Origin: Rhynchopus sp. YZ270_cl-10
Taxonomy: Eukaryota; Euglenozoa; Diplonemea; Diplonemida; Diplonemidae
Length of the DNA: 64,000 bases
Reading direction: 5' to 3'
Assembly: GCA_964035575.1 (NCBI GenBank)
Contig: OZ037834.1
Location: forward strand, 1,457,598 to 1,521,597
In this document: positions 1-10,564 of the stretch, piece after piece
Layout: each line of letters opens with the position of its first letter
Numbering within the stretch: position 1 is the stretch's first letter
Position numbers and translations under genes: made by a program
The notes under the pieces: model-generated
Databases searched by the model: none
The model's input: the letters and a program-made list of their open reading frames with translations, nothing else
What the model was told of the DNA's origin: nothing

Positions 1-743
1 ACGTAGCGGTGTTGCAGTTCGTGGTTCAGCGCAGCGCAACGATGCAGTCGTAATGCAGCCATTCTGCGTGACACACATTTCTTCATCGCATTCACCCTCT
101 CAACCACCTGAGTGGTGCGTTGATACCCTTTATCCCGCTTCTGAAGTTCCTGCATCGGCAGCAACCCTTTCCCGTCCATTTCCTTCCCATATGCCACAGC
201 GTGCTGCGACTCTTGTTTGACCCATTCAATTCGCGTGTGGATCGTGTTCTGGATTTTGTGCGCTAGAGTGCAGATTGCCAATGTATCTTGTTTGTCCGCG
301 TGTGCAAGAACGCCTTGTGGTGAGATGAGGGGTAAAGGTATGTCTGCAAAAGGGGCGCCAATTGTGTTGCACCAAATTTTGGAGGGATATGTGCCAAGAA
401 AACGTTCAAGGATCTGCACTGTGGTGATGTCGCGTACGCAGAAGGTGCAGCGCGCGGTGTTCAGGAAAGTTGCGAAGGGCCCTCCAACAAGGGGGTTGCT
501 CACGTCCACTACGAAGACGGCCTTCTGCAATAGCATCTCCACCACAAGGCCGTCGGACACATGCGTGCACAACACCACCGTCGCAGAGGCGGGTATAGCC
601 TGCAACTTCCCTACCACATCCTCCCATTGTTGCAGACTCCTTGCCTGGTGGGTACAGACGCGCCCTTCCATCGTGCAGGGAGGGTGCCTGAATAGGGGTA
701 CTGTGGAGAATGGAGAAAATAAGAAAACGAGAAAAGCCATCAT
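1..743 (-). CDS. Secreted protein of unknown family, 5' part only
   Basis: An open frame on the minus strand starts at the ATG at 743 (or the adjacent in-frame ATG at 740) and stays open for 247 codons to the left edge, so the 3' part is missing. The first residues (MMAFLVFLFSPFSTV) are a good signal peptide. The following domain has spaced cysteines and a helical charged stretch near the window edge. The start was chosen because it supplies a signal peptide and an in-frame stop lies upstream. A plus-strand frame over the same DNA is longer to its first stop but has no recognisable composition. I do not recognise the family. The gene lies just downstream of the WD40 gene (109 bp from that stop), in the same direction, as expected in a polycistronic cluster. 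Confidence 0.6.
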   Translation of the reverse strand, partial: MMAFLVFLFSPFSTVPLFRHPPCTMEGRVCTHQARSLQQWEDVVGKLQAIPASATVVLCTHVSDGLVVEMLLQKAVFVVDVSNPLVGGPFATFLNTARCTFCVRDITTVQILERFLGTYPSKIWCNTIGAPFADIPLPLISPQGVLAHADKQDTLAICTLAHKIQNTIHTRIEWVKQESQHAVAYGKEMDGKGLLPMQELQKRDKGYQRTTQVVERVNAMKKCVSRRMAALRLHRCAALNHELQHRY

Positions 744-851
744 TTACGACACGCCCTATCTCCCCAAAGACAGTACCTACGTAGACCACCTCGGGCAGGT
801 CCAGGGAGTGGTGTTGTCATAATCCACAATTTGTTAAAAAAAAGACCCACT

Positions 852-1967
852 TCACGGTACATAGTCCGTCAGAGGTGCCAATGCCACAGTCTCCTTGCTT
901 GCTAGAAAAACCCATTCTGAGCAGAGGAATGTGAGAACGTCGACACGCATTTCGATATGGGTCATCTCATTGGTATGACGGTTCCAAAAGAGGAGCACCT
1001 CGGTGCCCGCTGCTGCAATCCATTTGCCACAAGGGGAGAATGAAAGGCACCGCAGAGACACTGCGCGCGTATCCACCATGCGTACTGTCCGAACCGCTGT
1101 GGTGTCCGGCAGCGTCCACAAGGTCACCTCCCCATCGTAGCTCCCTGCAGCGACCTGCTCACCACAGGGCGAGAAGCTGACCACCCTCAGATAGTTCTCT
1201 TGCTTCTCTGCCAACAGCGTCACCTCTTCCCCTTCCCCTCTTAGTCTATACACCCCAACCACCCCAGCCCTATGCGCATACACCACTGCCACCACAGCTC
1301 CACAAGGAGACATTGCATATGAACCCACCTCCTCCTCAGTAACCCGCACCCTCCGCACCACCCCACCCTCAGGCAGCGTCCAGGTGTACGCATACCCCCC
1401 CGTGGTGAGGCTGGCCACATTGCCCTCATGGGTTTGAAGCGACGTCAAGACACCATCAAAGACGTTGGTCTGTAACACAGCAAGCTTCTCCCCAGACATA
1501 TCATAAACACCAGCACTGCCCTGATTGCGCACCACAACATACTCCTCCATCAGCACCACCTCATTCACATACTGTCTCCTCTCCCCTTCATATGGTAGGG
1601 TAATCCAAGCAACTCTCTTTGCTGTGAAAAGATCGTAAATATGAAGAAGATTTCCATCCAGAATAGCAGCAGTATCTCCACTAGGAGAAATGCCAAGACA
1701 AGAAGGCCGGGTGAAGGTCCTTTTGAAGGCAGTTTTGTGGCGTATCAAAGAAAGGCTGTCACCACTGCAGAGTGTGGTGTTGTGTAATAGGGTTTCCTCT
1801 GTAAGGGCGAGACCTAATGCGGTGTACAAGGCGACGCCTTCAGGCAGCACTGTGTCAGTATACAGCATGGACCATGCTGTGCGAAGAAGCATACCCACAG
1901 TGCTCTGTTCAGACACCTCTACCACACAGGACTCACCCGAGGTTGCAACCGTAACGGTCACCTCCAT
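852..1967 (-). CDS. WD40 beta-propeller protein with a ubiquitin-like N-terminal region
   Basis: A single exon encodes 371 residues from the ATG at 1967. Earlier in-frame codons would need a non-ATG start. Residues 1 to about 78 are compact and resemble a ubiquitin-like fold by pattern only. The rest shows repeated beta-propeller blades with the core motif S-P-[CS]-G: GISPSG, AMSPCG, SFSPCG and SFSPCG, two of them followed by a terminal L-W or F-W. Such proteins are usually scaffolds for complexes; the partner cannot be told from sequence. The protein is short for seven canonical blades, so some are degenerate. Upstream lies a T/C-rich stretch. A fragment with similar propeller texture occurs inside the repeat element at 62.5-63.0 kb. 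Confidence 0.75.
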   Translation of the reverse strand: MEVTVTVATSGESCVVEVSEQSTVGMLLRTAWSMLYTDTVLPEGVALYTALGLALTEETLLHNTTLCSGDSLSLIRHKTAFKRTFTRPSCLGISPSGDTAAILDGNLLHIYDLFTAKRVAWITLPYEGERRQYVNEVVLMEEYVVVRNQGSAGVYDMSGEKLAVLQTNVFDGVLTSLQTHEGNVASLTTGGYAYTWTLPEGGVVRRVRVTEEEVGSYAMSPCGAVVAVVYAHRAGVVGVYRLRGEGEEVTLLAEKQENYLRVVSFSPCGEQVAAGSYDGEVTLWTLPDTTAVRTVRMVDTRAVSLRCLSFSPCGKWIAAAGTEVLLFWNRHTNEMTHIEMRVDVLTFLCSEWVFLASKETVALAPLTDYVP

Positions 1968-2018
1968 TTTTGCAAGAAAAAATGGTAAATAGATGAACAA
2001 TACCTAGAGACACAGAAA

Positions 2019-2165
2019 GTTGAAATACAAAAGCCCCCTCTCGTGAACAGTGTACCTTTTGGTATGACCGGCTGTACCGGGGGGGGTGGTGGACACCCCC
2101 AACCATGCAGTACATCCATTTCGTGGTTTTACATCTGATATTTGCTACTCCCGCTTCCACTCATC
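2019..2165 (+). repeat. Short interspersed-like repeat, best preserved copy
   Basis: The block begins TTGAAATACAAAGCCCC, continues with CTCTCGTGAACAGTGTACC and an ATGACCGGCTGTACC word, and ends with ACATCCATTTCGTGGTTTTA. The same ordered words recur at 10750-10860, 12265-12365, 49136-49340 and, as fragments, near 2525, 2930 and 53243. All copies are in intergenic DNA or introns and all have the same orientation, opposite to the genes. Dispersed short copies of one design suggest a SINE or a non-autonomous element; no clear tRNA-type A and B boxes were seen. Confidence 0.55.
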
Positions 2166-5100
2166 AGCCAGATGAACGGGGATCATTGCAAACACAGGGA
2201 CGCGAATCCTGATGTCGAAGTCCGGTTGGGGTCCGCCCGTTTCAAAAAAATGTTGGGGGGTAGGTTGGTTTCGTTTTAGAATTCAGGCGAAGAGGGGGGG
2301 GGTGATGGTGAAGGGGAACGGGGAGGATCTGAGTGCTAAGGAGTTCCTTAAGGATTGTTTCGTCCACTTTTTTTTGGTATTTTCTTTGTAGCTCAGACAC
2401 ATTTACCCAATGTAACATGGGGGAGGTTAGGAGAGACTGTACATACGTGAATGTTCTGCGGGTTCTTTCTCGTTGGCACGAGAGGCAGTTGGAGGTGTTT
2501 GACATAATAAAAAAAAGCCTTCTAAAGTTTGACTTGAAATACAAAGCTCGTGACAGTGTACCTGAAAATAGGGGAGTCTATTCTATACTCAATGAATTGC
2601 CGGAAAATGTGGGATTTTTGTCATCCAGTTGCCAAAACTGCCACTACTCATCCAAAAAAAACACCCTTTAAAAAAAAAAACTATTGTTCAGTTTGTGCAC
2701 AAAGTCGGAAATACACATATAAACGTACAATATACGTTACATTGTGCTAAAAAATAACTGAGAACAAATCGTATAAAGAAACGCGGTACTTCCAGGGAGG
2801 GATCCGCGTGAGCTGTGGAGGAAAAAAAAAAGAGAAGAATACATTCATATACTTACTATTTATAACACAAATAGTAAGCACTAAAGGGTGTAACACGTAC
2901 ATCCTTCCTTTTTTTTAGAGAAGAAAAAAAAATTTGATTTGAAATGCAAAGCCCTCTCGTGACAGTGTATCTAAAAAAGGGAAAGCCTATTTCCCGGATA
3001 CTTTAGGCAACCATCAATGAAGTGGGTCCTGACGACTCATTGTCAACCCGAAAGAAGGAGTGCGTGCGTGTGGAAAATTTTGCAGCCCGGTACACTTTCT
3101 TCTTCTTCTTTTTGTCAATACTGTTTGACACATTTTTTTTCTTCTTTTGAAAACTTGGTCGTATTAGTGCAGCCACGCTAGAGTGCGCTCCACTATTTTT
3201 TTTTTTTGTCTTTTCGAGGTGTTTTGGTACCCAATGCGCCCTCTCTAGACACTTACTGTATCCTTATTCTTTTTTTTCTTTGATAAATTGTTGGAGTAGT
3301 GTAGTTGCCTCGGGTTGTGTTGCCACAGTTGTGCAATCTCCACTGTCTTAAAGTTCACTCACGAAAAGGCCTCGGATATTGGACCTTTCTTTCTTTTTTT
3401 TTGTGCCATCGACAAAAATCACAAAATCACAAAATCACAAAATCACCCACCAAAAGAAGTGCGTTTTTCTATTCAACACATCACCCAGGCTAGGATCTTC
3501 ACAGAGGACAACTCAAGGAGAGGTGATATTTTTTTGTTTCCTCAACGATGAAATTGAGAATATTAGTAAACATGCGGACACCTCTTTTGAGATCCAGGCC
3601 CGGCTTCAAAGGAGGCAATAAGAGAACATAAAAATTTCGTTTCAATATTTCAAAACAAAGTGAAGTTGATAGTGCAAACAAAACACCACCCACAGCCTGT
3701 CAGGGCACTTTATGGCCGACTTTAAAAAAACATTCTTTTTAAAAAAGTTTAACAAAAAAAAATCTACATCAAAACTTTATCTAATTGATGATAATATGGG
3801 GCCTTCCACGAAGGCAAATCCCTTCAGCAGACTTCAAAAACCCTCGAAGAGCGTAAAGAACCCTTGCAGGGAGGTTAATGGCAGGGGGAACAAGGCGTGG
3901 TGTGAGAAGAGGTGGATGTGTCTTGTGGGGTGCCCTGCCGACATAAGCCTGTACCTGCAGAAGGCCAACACCCTGAGAGACGGGGTATTGTGAGCAGTGT
4001 TCTATTACTGCTGTAACCCTGAACTCCCTTCAGCGACACAGAGGGTGTAGTTGAAGACAATGAAGACGACAGTGAAGCATGCGAAGGAAGAGCAGGAATC
4101 ACAAAAAAAAAAAAAAAGCCCAATAACTTCTCTGCAGCTTGGCTTTTCCTTTTTTCACTCTGAAAAGAGGCTTTTTGGGAACACTATGGTGATCAATGAG
4201 GTGCTTAATAAGAGGGGATCGCCAATCACAGAGGGGGGGAAATGAACACACGAGACGAATATGGGAAAGAGAAGAAGAAAAAAAAAAGTTGATAAGATGA
4301 CCCTAAGCCTCCTGATTAGTCACCTTAATAACAATCGATAAAAATGAGTCAGCCTCTCAGGCACAACACATTCATTCACGATCTCCTTTTTAAAAATTGG
4401 GTTTTTCATGATCAGTGTCACCCGAGGATGAGCTCCACTATTTTTTGATTGAAACATGGTGCACATGGCAAGCCACTTATGGGAAGATTTGTGTCAATCA
4501 TGCACACCAGAACCGAGGGGGGGGGGGGGGGGGAAATGTATCAACAGCAACAAAACACGACAGCCCTCCCACTCTCCGGCTTTTTGCGGTATTGCTTCTG
4601 GAATTCAGGGAAGGGGAGGGGAAGAGAAAAAGGTTGGATAAGATAGGATGATCTGTCAGCTTCCTGGTGCGTAGTTCCTTTAATAAAATTCGAGCTTTTT
4701 TGCACACTTCGAAAACAAAAAAACAAAAGCAAAAAAAAAAGGGGGCGTGCACAAGAGTGCAGGGGAGGGGACTGATTTCATCGCACTCTATGTGTGCAAA
4801 TTTTTCGTTATGACAATAGGTTTCGCTTTCTTTTTATATTATTATTCACGCCACCGCATCCCCCCCCACCCCACCCCAAACCACCACAGTGTATCGTTCA
4901 ACAGAAGACCACCCCCCTCCCCTCCCCTTCGCCTCTCCCCCCTTCTTTCCCTAATAAATGCGGAAGAACAGGCTGTTGTGGCGTACCCCTTCACAATATC
5001 AAAAGAAACCAAAGAAAAAATTTTCGAAAGAAAATAGAAAATATAAAAATGGTGTGCATGACAAGCCACTTATGGGGAGTTATGGGAATTGGTGTAGCCT

Positions 5101-5631
5101 TTTGGCTGGAGATTGGGCAAAAATGGGGGGGTAAAAAAAAACCCCCAAGTACCCGGGGGAGCTTGTGTGACTTTTATCATGCACACCAAAAAAAAAAAAA
5201 TAAACTACGCTGGTGTGACCACCCAAACCGATTCTCCGAGGTTCTTCCGTAGGTACTCCGGTAAGGGGGGTATACTTTTTTTGTGTTGTTTTCGGTTTTC
5301 GCCACCCGGGTGGGCTTCGAGACCTGGCAACCGCACACGTACCCTCAGGTTGTGTAAAAGTGATTTTGCTGACCAAAACATAAAAGAACGAAAAATGAAT
5401 TTTCTAAAGCAAACTCACGGTGTTGACTTGGCCGTGCAGTCAGACACAGGCCCCTCGACAAGTCAGGACAGTGGCACGTGGGGCACTACTCGGCTGTGCA
5501 GTCAGACACCGCGACCCGGAGGAAAGGGAATGTGATGCACCACCACCGCACGCGGGTGCCACAAACACTGGGAAAGCCCCCAAGGCGGCCATGGGAGAAA
5601 TAGTTGCGGATTGCACACAGTATACACAGTA

Positions 5632-6417
5632 GACATAATATACATAATATACATAATATACATAATATACATAATATACATAATATACATAATATACATA
5701 ATATACACAGTATACACAGTATACACAGTATACACAGTATACACAGTATACACAGTATACACAGTATACACAGTATACACAGTATACACAGTATACACAG
5801 TATACACAGTATACACAGTATACACAGTATACACAGTATACACAGTATACACAGTATACACAGTATACACAGTATACACAGTATACACAGTATACACAGT
5901 ATACACAGTATACACAGTATACACAGTATACACAGTATACACAGTATACACAGTATACACAGTATACACAGTATACACAGTATACACAGTATACACAGTA
6001 TACACAGTATACACAGTATACACAGTATACACAGTATACACAGTATACACAGTATACACAGTATACACAGTATACACAGTATACACAGTATACACAGTAT
6101 ACACAGTATACACAGTATACACAGTATACACAGTATACACAGTATACACAGTATACACAGTATACACAGTATACACAGTATACACAGTATACACAGTATA
6201 CACAGTATACACAGTATACACAGTATACACAGTATACACAGTATACACAGTATACACAGTATACACAGTATACACAGTATACACAGTATACACAGTATAC
6301 ACAGTATACACAGTATACACAGTATACACAGTATACACAGTATACACAGTATACACAGTATACACAGTATACACAGTATACACAGTATACACAGTATACA
6401 CAGTATACACAGTATAC
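5632..6417. repeat. 9-bp satellite (ACACAGTAT)n with an (ACATAATAT)n left edge
   Basis: Roughly 79 tandem copies of ACACAGTAT are preceded by about eight copies of the variant ACATAATAT. Because the unit is a multiple of three, all six frames stay open and give artificial repeats such as VYT, IHS and VYC. These are not genes. The near-perfect identity of the copies implies recent expansion by slippage or unequal exchange, and the variant block shows that a sub-unit spread as a block. Confidence 0.97.
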
Positions 6418-7050
6418 AGTGCACACTATATACGGGCGGTTTATTTTTTTTCAAGGGATTTTTTCCGTTATTTTCGCGCGAAAATGCCATTTTTGGCACG
6501 TTTCAACCAATACAAACCCGTCAAATTTGTGGTCATTTTCCCCTTGTAACAGAAACCGAGAACAACAAAAAAAAAGTATACCCCCTAGCAGTTCTCCGAG
6601 GTTCCTCCGTGGTTCTCCCGTGGGTTCCCCGTACCCCTTGAATCACACCATACGCGGGAAAAATTTAGCGATATGAAGCTTCACCTCTGCATAGTCACCT
6701 TGAAAAACACTAATCATTATCGCACAGTTAAAAAATGCGGCTCGAAAAATACAAAATTCTCTTGGAGTAGTGTACTTAAATTAAGGGGGCGAAAGGGGAG
6801 AAAGGTTTTTTTAGTAAGATGCACTTCAAAGAGAAAACTTAAAGCAATATATCTCAACACACGAACTCCAAAAAGAAGACATTTTTTACAATGAAACTTA
6901 AACCTCACCGACATTACCCCCACCTGACAAACACGAATAAAACACGAGGGGGAAAAGCAGAAAGCGGGGGAACAGGACAACTTCAGTCTCTCTCCCCCCA
7001 CCCCTCACCCCCCCACACACACCACCCTACCCCCCAACTACCCCTCTCTC

Positions 7051-7797
7051 TCAACAAACCTTCACTGGAGCACCGTCATACGGTGGGGTGGTTTCTTGTG
7101 CACGCTTGAGGAAGGTGATAATGACGATGGCTGCTCCGACTGAAACAATCGAACACGCGAACACAAGCGCAATGAGCGGGAAATGGTTTTTAAAACGCGC
7201 GAGAGTGGCAGATGCAAGGCGTGGGGTAGACACCTCACGCGGCTCTGGGACATCTGCACGCAGCTCACCACCAGGCTTCCCCGCAAGACAAAGAATATTC
7301 ATACAATAACGATCCCCTGATGCATCTGGGATATTATGCCCCAGATGCGTTCCACAAGCAGAGGTAACCTCTTGCGCACCGCCAGAGGGGTCTACCTCGG
7401 ACATCCGAACGTTTTTCGACACCGCTTCTTGAGGGCGGAAGGAAGGCCATCCATGCAGAATGCTTTCCTCCCACCACTCTTCAAGGGTACGCCCAACCGG
7501 CGCGCGGAACAGCGGAATCCCACACCGACTGTCATAGAACACTATAGTATCCGTTGCGCTAAGGTCCGTCCTCTTCAGGAAGTTTTCAAAGGTATGTGCA
7601 CGTTCTGCGTATTCTGAGTTCGAACCGCAACAAATCCAACGGTCGCTATACAATGCATCTAACCCCCATAAAAGATTTGTTTGCAATGCGCACGTCTTTT
7701 GGTCATGAAATGAGGCCGCGTTTGTGCCCTTATCCAATGCAACAAACCCTCCTGCAAACGGGAGGCCTGCAACAAGCAACAAACACATTGCATTCAT
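7051..7797 (-). CDS. Membrane-anchored methionine-R-sulfoxide reductase (MsrB-like)
   Basis: A single exon encodes 248 residues. Residues 1-20 form a signal peptide and residues 206-230 a transmembrane helix with a short tail, so the catalytic part would face the secretory lumen or outside. MsrB signatures are in order: RCGIPLF (91-97), GWPSF (116-120), CGTHLGH (148-154) and RYCMN (163-167), where Cys165 matches the catalytic cysteine that reduces methionine-R-sulfoxide in proteins. In zinc-binding MsrBs two CxxC pairs hold zinc; here only the second cysteine of each pair (Cys92, Cys148) remains, so zinc is probably not bound. The GWPSF loop is preceded by an unusual insertion with tandem tryptophans. 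Extra cysteines at 36, 56 and 57 could serve as resolving residues. Assignment to the family is firm; activity is inferred. Confidence 0.8.
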   Translation of the reverse strand: MNAMCLLLVAGLPFAGGFVALDKGTNAASFHDQKTCALQTNLLWGLDALYSDRWICCGSNSEYAERAHTFENFLKRTDLSATDTIVFYDSRCGIPLFRAPVGRTLEEWWEESILHGWPSFRPQEAVSKNVRMSEVDPSGGAQEVTSACGTHLGHNIPDASGDRYCMNILCLAGKPGGELRADVPEPREVSTPRLASATLARFKNHFPLIALVFACSIVSVGAAIVIITFLKRAQETTPPYDGAPVKVC

Positions 7798-8232
7798 TGG
7801 GAGAAGAAAGAGAGAAGAGGCGGTAATGTGTACAGTATGTTTCTAAGGGTAAGGGGGGGTAGGGTGAGGTGTGTGTGGGGAGGATGTGAGGTGAGGTGGG
7901 ATCGAGGTTGCTGAAGAATTGAGGGGTGAGGGAGTGAGGGGAAGAGGGGGGTGGAGTCTATTAGTTGGTTTCCTTATGAGGATACATAACGGCGGCAAAG
8001 ATTGTGTCAAAAGCTGGAAAGCTTCTTTTTTGGCAAGAAAAAGAAAAAGAATTCTTCTTTTGGGGGTGATTTTGCACTTCTTGCGTACTTCTTGTACTTT
8101 GTGCACCCATTCAGACACCATCTTTCTCGAATATTCAGGGTATTCACTTTCATTTTGAAAAACGCGCGCTAAAAACAAAATACTCATTTGCCGGACATAA
8201 TTCCGCTAAGCTAATACGACTGCGTGTTTTCT
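7798..8232. other. Intergenic region
   Basis: About 430 bp between two minus-strand genes. Read on the minus strand it contains long C/T-rich stretches (complement of 7855-7950) and, just before the MsrB start, a CTCTTCTCTCTTTCTTCTCC tract. No gene or structured repeat was seen. Confidence 0.5.
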
Positions 8233-9009
8233 TTAGTCGCATGCAGGAGGTTTTGCGAGGTGGATTTGTGTGTCTGGGTCTTTTGCGTCTTTCACGTCTT
8301 CGATCGCCTCTGCGTTAAGTTTTAAAAGCGAGACTCTGGCTGACTTTGGGGAAGGGCAAGCTTCGGGATCACGAAGACGTGCCTCTGTTGCTGTGCGGGT
8401 AAGCTGCTTGATGCCTGAGAAGCTGGAGAGGAGGAGGGGGCTGGCAGGCGGGGTCTCCATGAGCGAGGACCCAGAGGAGTCTGTGTGGCTGCTGTCGCTG
8501 CCTTCGGTCCGCATGAGGGAGTGCGCGGACATCTGCTTCTGGATGCGTTTGCGGGGAGCAATCTTCACATCGGCGTCAACCAAATTCTCAATAGAAAGCT
8601 GTGTCGAAAGAGTTCTCTCAGGAAGGTCAATACGGAACTGCACTTCTGGCTCAGGACTGAGTTCCCCTGCAGTGTCCTCTGCAGGTTGGCTGCCTGTATC
8701 TGAAATAGGTAAAAGAGATGGGTTGACACGGAATGGCATAAAGGGGGTAACAAACTGCACCTTGGCCTCGCTCCCCGTGGAGTCGAAGCTGTTCCGACGC
8801 TGCAATGGGTTGTGCCCACCAAGACTCAACCGCCGCACTGCCCGCCGCCGTTCTGCAAGCGAGACTGTACGCAACCACCACCCCATCAGCACCAACACCG
8901 TCACACAAATCGCAATGAAGCACGCCATCAAAATCCCGATCAAAACGCGCTCCGCACTGTGGTCGACTGCATCGTCCTCAGGGGGGATGTGCAAAGTGGT
9001 GTTCAGCAT
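8233..9009 (-). CDS. Single-pass membrane protein with Ser/Thr-rich cytoplasmic tail, copy B
   Basis: This single exon encodes 258 residues. A short N-terminal segment of about 22 residues carries an N-glycosylation sequon (N3-T-T) and acidic residues. Next come a strong transmembrane helix (about 24-46, IGILMACFIAICVTVLVLMG), a basic juxtamembrane stretch (RRRAVRR) and a long polar tail. No signal peptide precedes it, so an N-out, C-in topology is likely. The first 96 residues match copy A (9497-10564) almost exactly. The tails then diverge, apart from two shared motifs: P-R-K-x-I-Q-x-Q-M-S and, near the end, L-[RK]-L-[DN]-A followed by VKD. The family is not recognised. The tail looks like a disordered signalling or anchoring region. 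Confidence 0.75.
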   Translation of the reverse strand: MLNTTLHIPPEDDAVDHSAERVLIGILMACFIAICVTVLVLMGWWLRTVSLAERRRAVRRLSLGGHNPLQRRNSFDSTGSEAKVQFVTPFMPFRVNPSLLPISDTGSQPAEDTAGELSPEPEVQFRIDLPERTLSTQLSIENLVDADVKIAPRKRIQKQMSAHSLMRTEGSDSSHTDSSGSSLMETPPASPLLLSSFSGIKQLTRTATEARLRDPEACPSPKSARVSLLKLNAEAIEDVKDAKDPDTQIHLAKPPACD

Positions 9010-9118
9010 TGACCTGCCCTGCTTCGTTATGTCAACATGGTCCGCATGAAGAGAGCATAAGGGGAGAGAGAGAGAGGAGGTAGAGGATCAGAAAGCTTTC
9101 CTTCACCTATTCTGTGTT
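8722..9118 (-). repeat. Duplicated 5' module, copy in gene B
   Basis: This roughly 397-bp block and the one at 10277-10673 differ at only about five positions. Each spans the upstream pyrimidine tract, the presumed acceptor AG, the start codon, the membrane helix and the juxtamembrane codons. Identity stops abruptly on both sides. This points to a recent segmental duplication or gene conversion limited to the 5' part. Confidence 0.85.
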
Positions 9119-9496
9119 TTTGAAGGTGTGTATGCCAACACCCTCTCCCATTGGAAGGCAAGAAGGGAAATTTTAAAAAGAAATGCTTCAATAATCATTT
9201 TTTAAAATATCCGAATATCAGCTAGAAAACCGCAACCTGATCATAATTTATTTTTGATGGAAGTAGGGCTGTAAAGACCTACCCCTTTTTTGTTAGTTAA
9301 GATCGTTGTGCACGCTCCTCACTTTCCACCTTTTAAAGGAAAAGAGTAGTTGAAAACGTGCTAAAAACGCATCTCAGTTGAGCTTCATGCAAAGGGATGG
9401 GACATGAGTTGTCCCTTTATTTTTGCATTGCAACCACACTTCACTTTTTCAACATTTTCTTTTTTTTGTGATCGCCCCCCATATCCTTCCCTCTGG
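9010..9496. other. Intergenic region between the twin membrane-protein genes
   Basis: The first 109 bp upstream of copy B are nearly identical to those upstream of copy A. On the minus strand they contain a CTCTCTCTCTCTCC tract followed by an AG eight bases before the ATG, a plausible trans-splice acceptor. The rest is A/T-rich with no further feature seen. Confidence 0.5.
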
Positions 9497-10564
9497 CTAA
9501 TTTTTTTTTCTAGGGGTTCCTTCTGACTGTGCGTCTAGCTTGTTTGAGAGCGCGTGTGTGTCGTAGTCTTTCACCTCTTGTATCATATTTGCATCGAGAC
9601 GGAGCATGGATTGCATATGAGACTGTCGTTTTGATTTTCCGGTTTGCGAGCCGGCGATGGAGGTACTTCTTTCACCACCGAGACTTGCCATGCTTCCTTC
9701 CATACCGGCGTGGCGTGGGATGCCCGATTTTTTGGTGAAGACAGACGCCGACCCTACAAGGCAGGGGGTAATGGGGGAAGTGGCCGACGTTGTCCCCTCC
9801 GTCGCATACGACTGCTGCTCCTCCTCTGTGCCGTCCATGCTCTCTTTGAGAGGGAACATCGATGACATCTGCTGCTGTATCGCCTTTCTCGGTGACATCT
9901 GCTTCGCAGGCAGTCCCACCTCCACAGGAGACAGCTTCGTTGAGGAGTCAAGTTTTTTGTCAGACTTCTCAGACTTCTCAGACACATCAAGTTGATCAGG
10001 CAAAGAAGTCGAAAGGTCCAAATTATCAGACCCAGGGGGCTTCAATACTAGAGCCTCTGGGAGCTTCATCGCTTTCGGGGGTTGCAACGTTATGTCCGCA
10101 TCCGGGCTGTGCTCTGAGTCGTTGCACTGTGAGGGCGTTTCGACTCTCAGCTCGACAGGGACCGTCGTATCGGGTACGGTGGAGTTCTTGGAGCTGGGGG
10201 TGTCTGCCCCAAGTGCGCTGTTCTGGTCGAGTGTCCCGAAGACCTGCGTGAAGTCTGCTGAGGCGCGTGCTCGTGTGTTGACGCGGAATGGCATAAAGGG
10301 GGTAACAAACTGCACCTTGGCCTCGCTCCCCGTGGAGTCGAAGCTGTTCCGACGCTGCAATGGGTTGTGCCCACCAAGACTCAACCGCCGCACTGCCCGC
10401 CGCCGTTCTGCAAGCGAGACTGTACGCAACCACCACCCCATCAGCACCAACACCGTCACACAAATCGCAATGAAGCACGCCATCAGAATCCCGATCAGAA
10501 CGCGCTCCGCACTGTGGTCGACTACATCGTCCTCAGGGGGGATGTGCAAAGTGGTGTTCAGCAT
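9497..10564 (-). CDS. Single-pass membrane protein with Ser/Thr-rich cytoplasmic tail, copy A
   Basis: The paralogue of copy B encodes 355 residues in one exon. The N-terminal 96 residues (short sequon-bearing ectodomain, transmembrane helix, basic segment, and the RRNSFDSTGS region) are nearly identical to copy B; one of the few changes is A to V at residue 14. From residue 97 the tails are unrelated over most of their length; this one is about 100 residues longer, with acidic and lysine-rich patches. Shared motifs are PRKAIQQQMS and MLRLDANMIQEVKD (LLKLNAEAIEDVKD in copy B). RRNSF and PRK are basic-directed serine contexts typical of kinase sites; this is inference. Function is unknown. Confidence 0.75.
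   Translation of the reverse strand: MLNTTLHIPPEDDVVDHSAERVLIGILMACFIAICVTVLVLMGWWLRTVSLAERRRAVRRLSLGGHNPLQRRNSFDSTGSEAKVQFVTPFMPFRVNTRARASADFTQVFGTLDQNSALGADTPSSKNSTVPDTTVPVELRVETPSQCNDSEHSPDADITLQPPKAMKLPEALVLKPPGSDNLDLSTSLPDQLDVSEKSEKSDKKLDSSTKLSPVEVGLPAKQMSPRKAIQQQMSSMFPLKESMDGTEEEQQSYATEGTTSATSPITPCLVGSASVFTKKSGIPRHAGMEGSMASLGGERSTSIAGSQTGKSKRQSHMQSMLRLDANMIQEVKDYDTHALSNKLDAQSEGTPRKKN

Larger units (their letters stand above)
1968..7050. other. Gene-free repeat-rich interval
   Basis: About 5 kb without a supportable gene. It holds three copies or fragments of a short interspersed-like repeat (near 2019, 2525 and 2930), many A/T homopolymer runs, an 18-base G run near 4517, two related blocks around 4450-4510 and 5046-5190 sharing the words CAAGCCACTTATGGG and ATCATGCACACCA, and a large 9-bp satellite at 5.6-6.4 kb. 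A plus-strand frame at 3712-3993 has no recognisable protein character. Confidence 0.6.

Noticed and set aside
217-822. 201-codon plus-strand frame
   Set aside because: Antisense to the secreted-protein gene, which has a signal peptide and stays open to the window edge.
3712-3993. 93-codon plus-strand frame as a host gene
   Set aside because: Opposite to all host genes, low-complexity Lys/Phe start, and no family resemblance.
5440-6641. Several open frames of 300 or more codons on both strands
   Set aside because: They are translations of the 9-bp satellite (a multiple of three), giving three-residue repeats; no biological protein signal.
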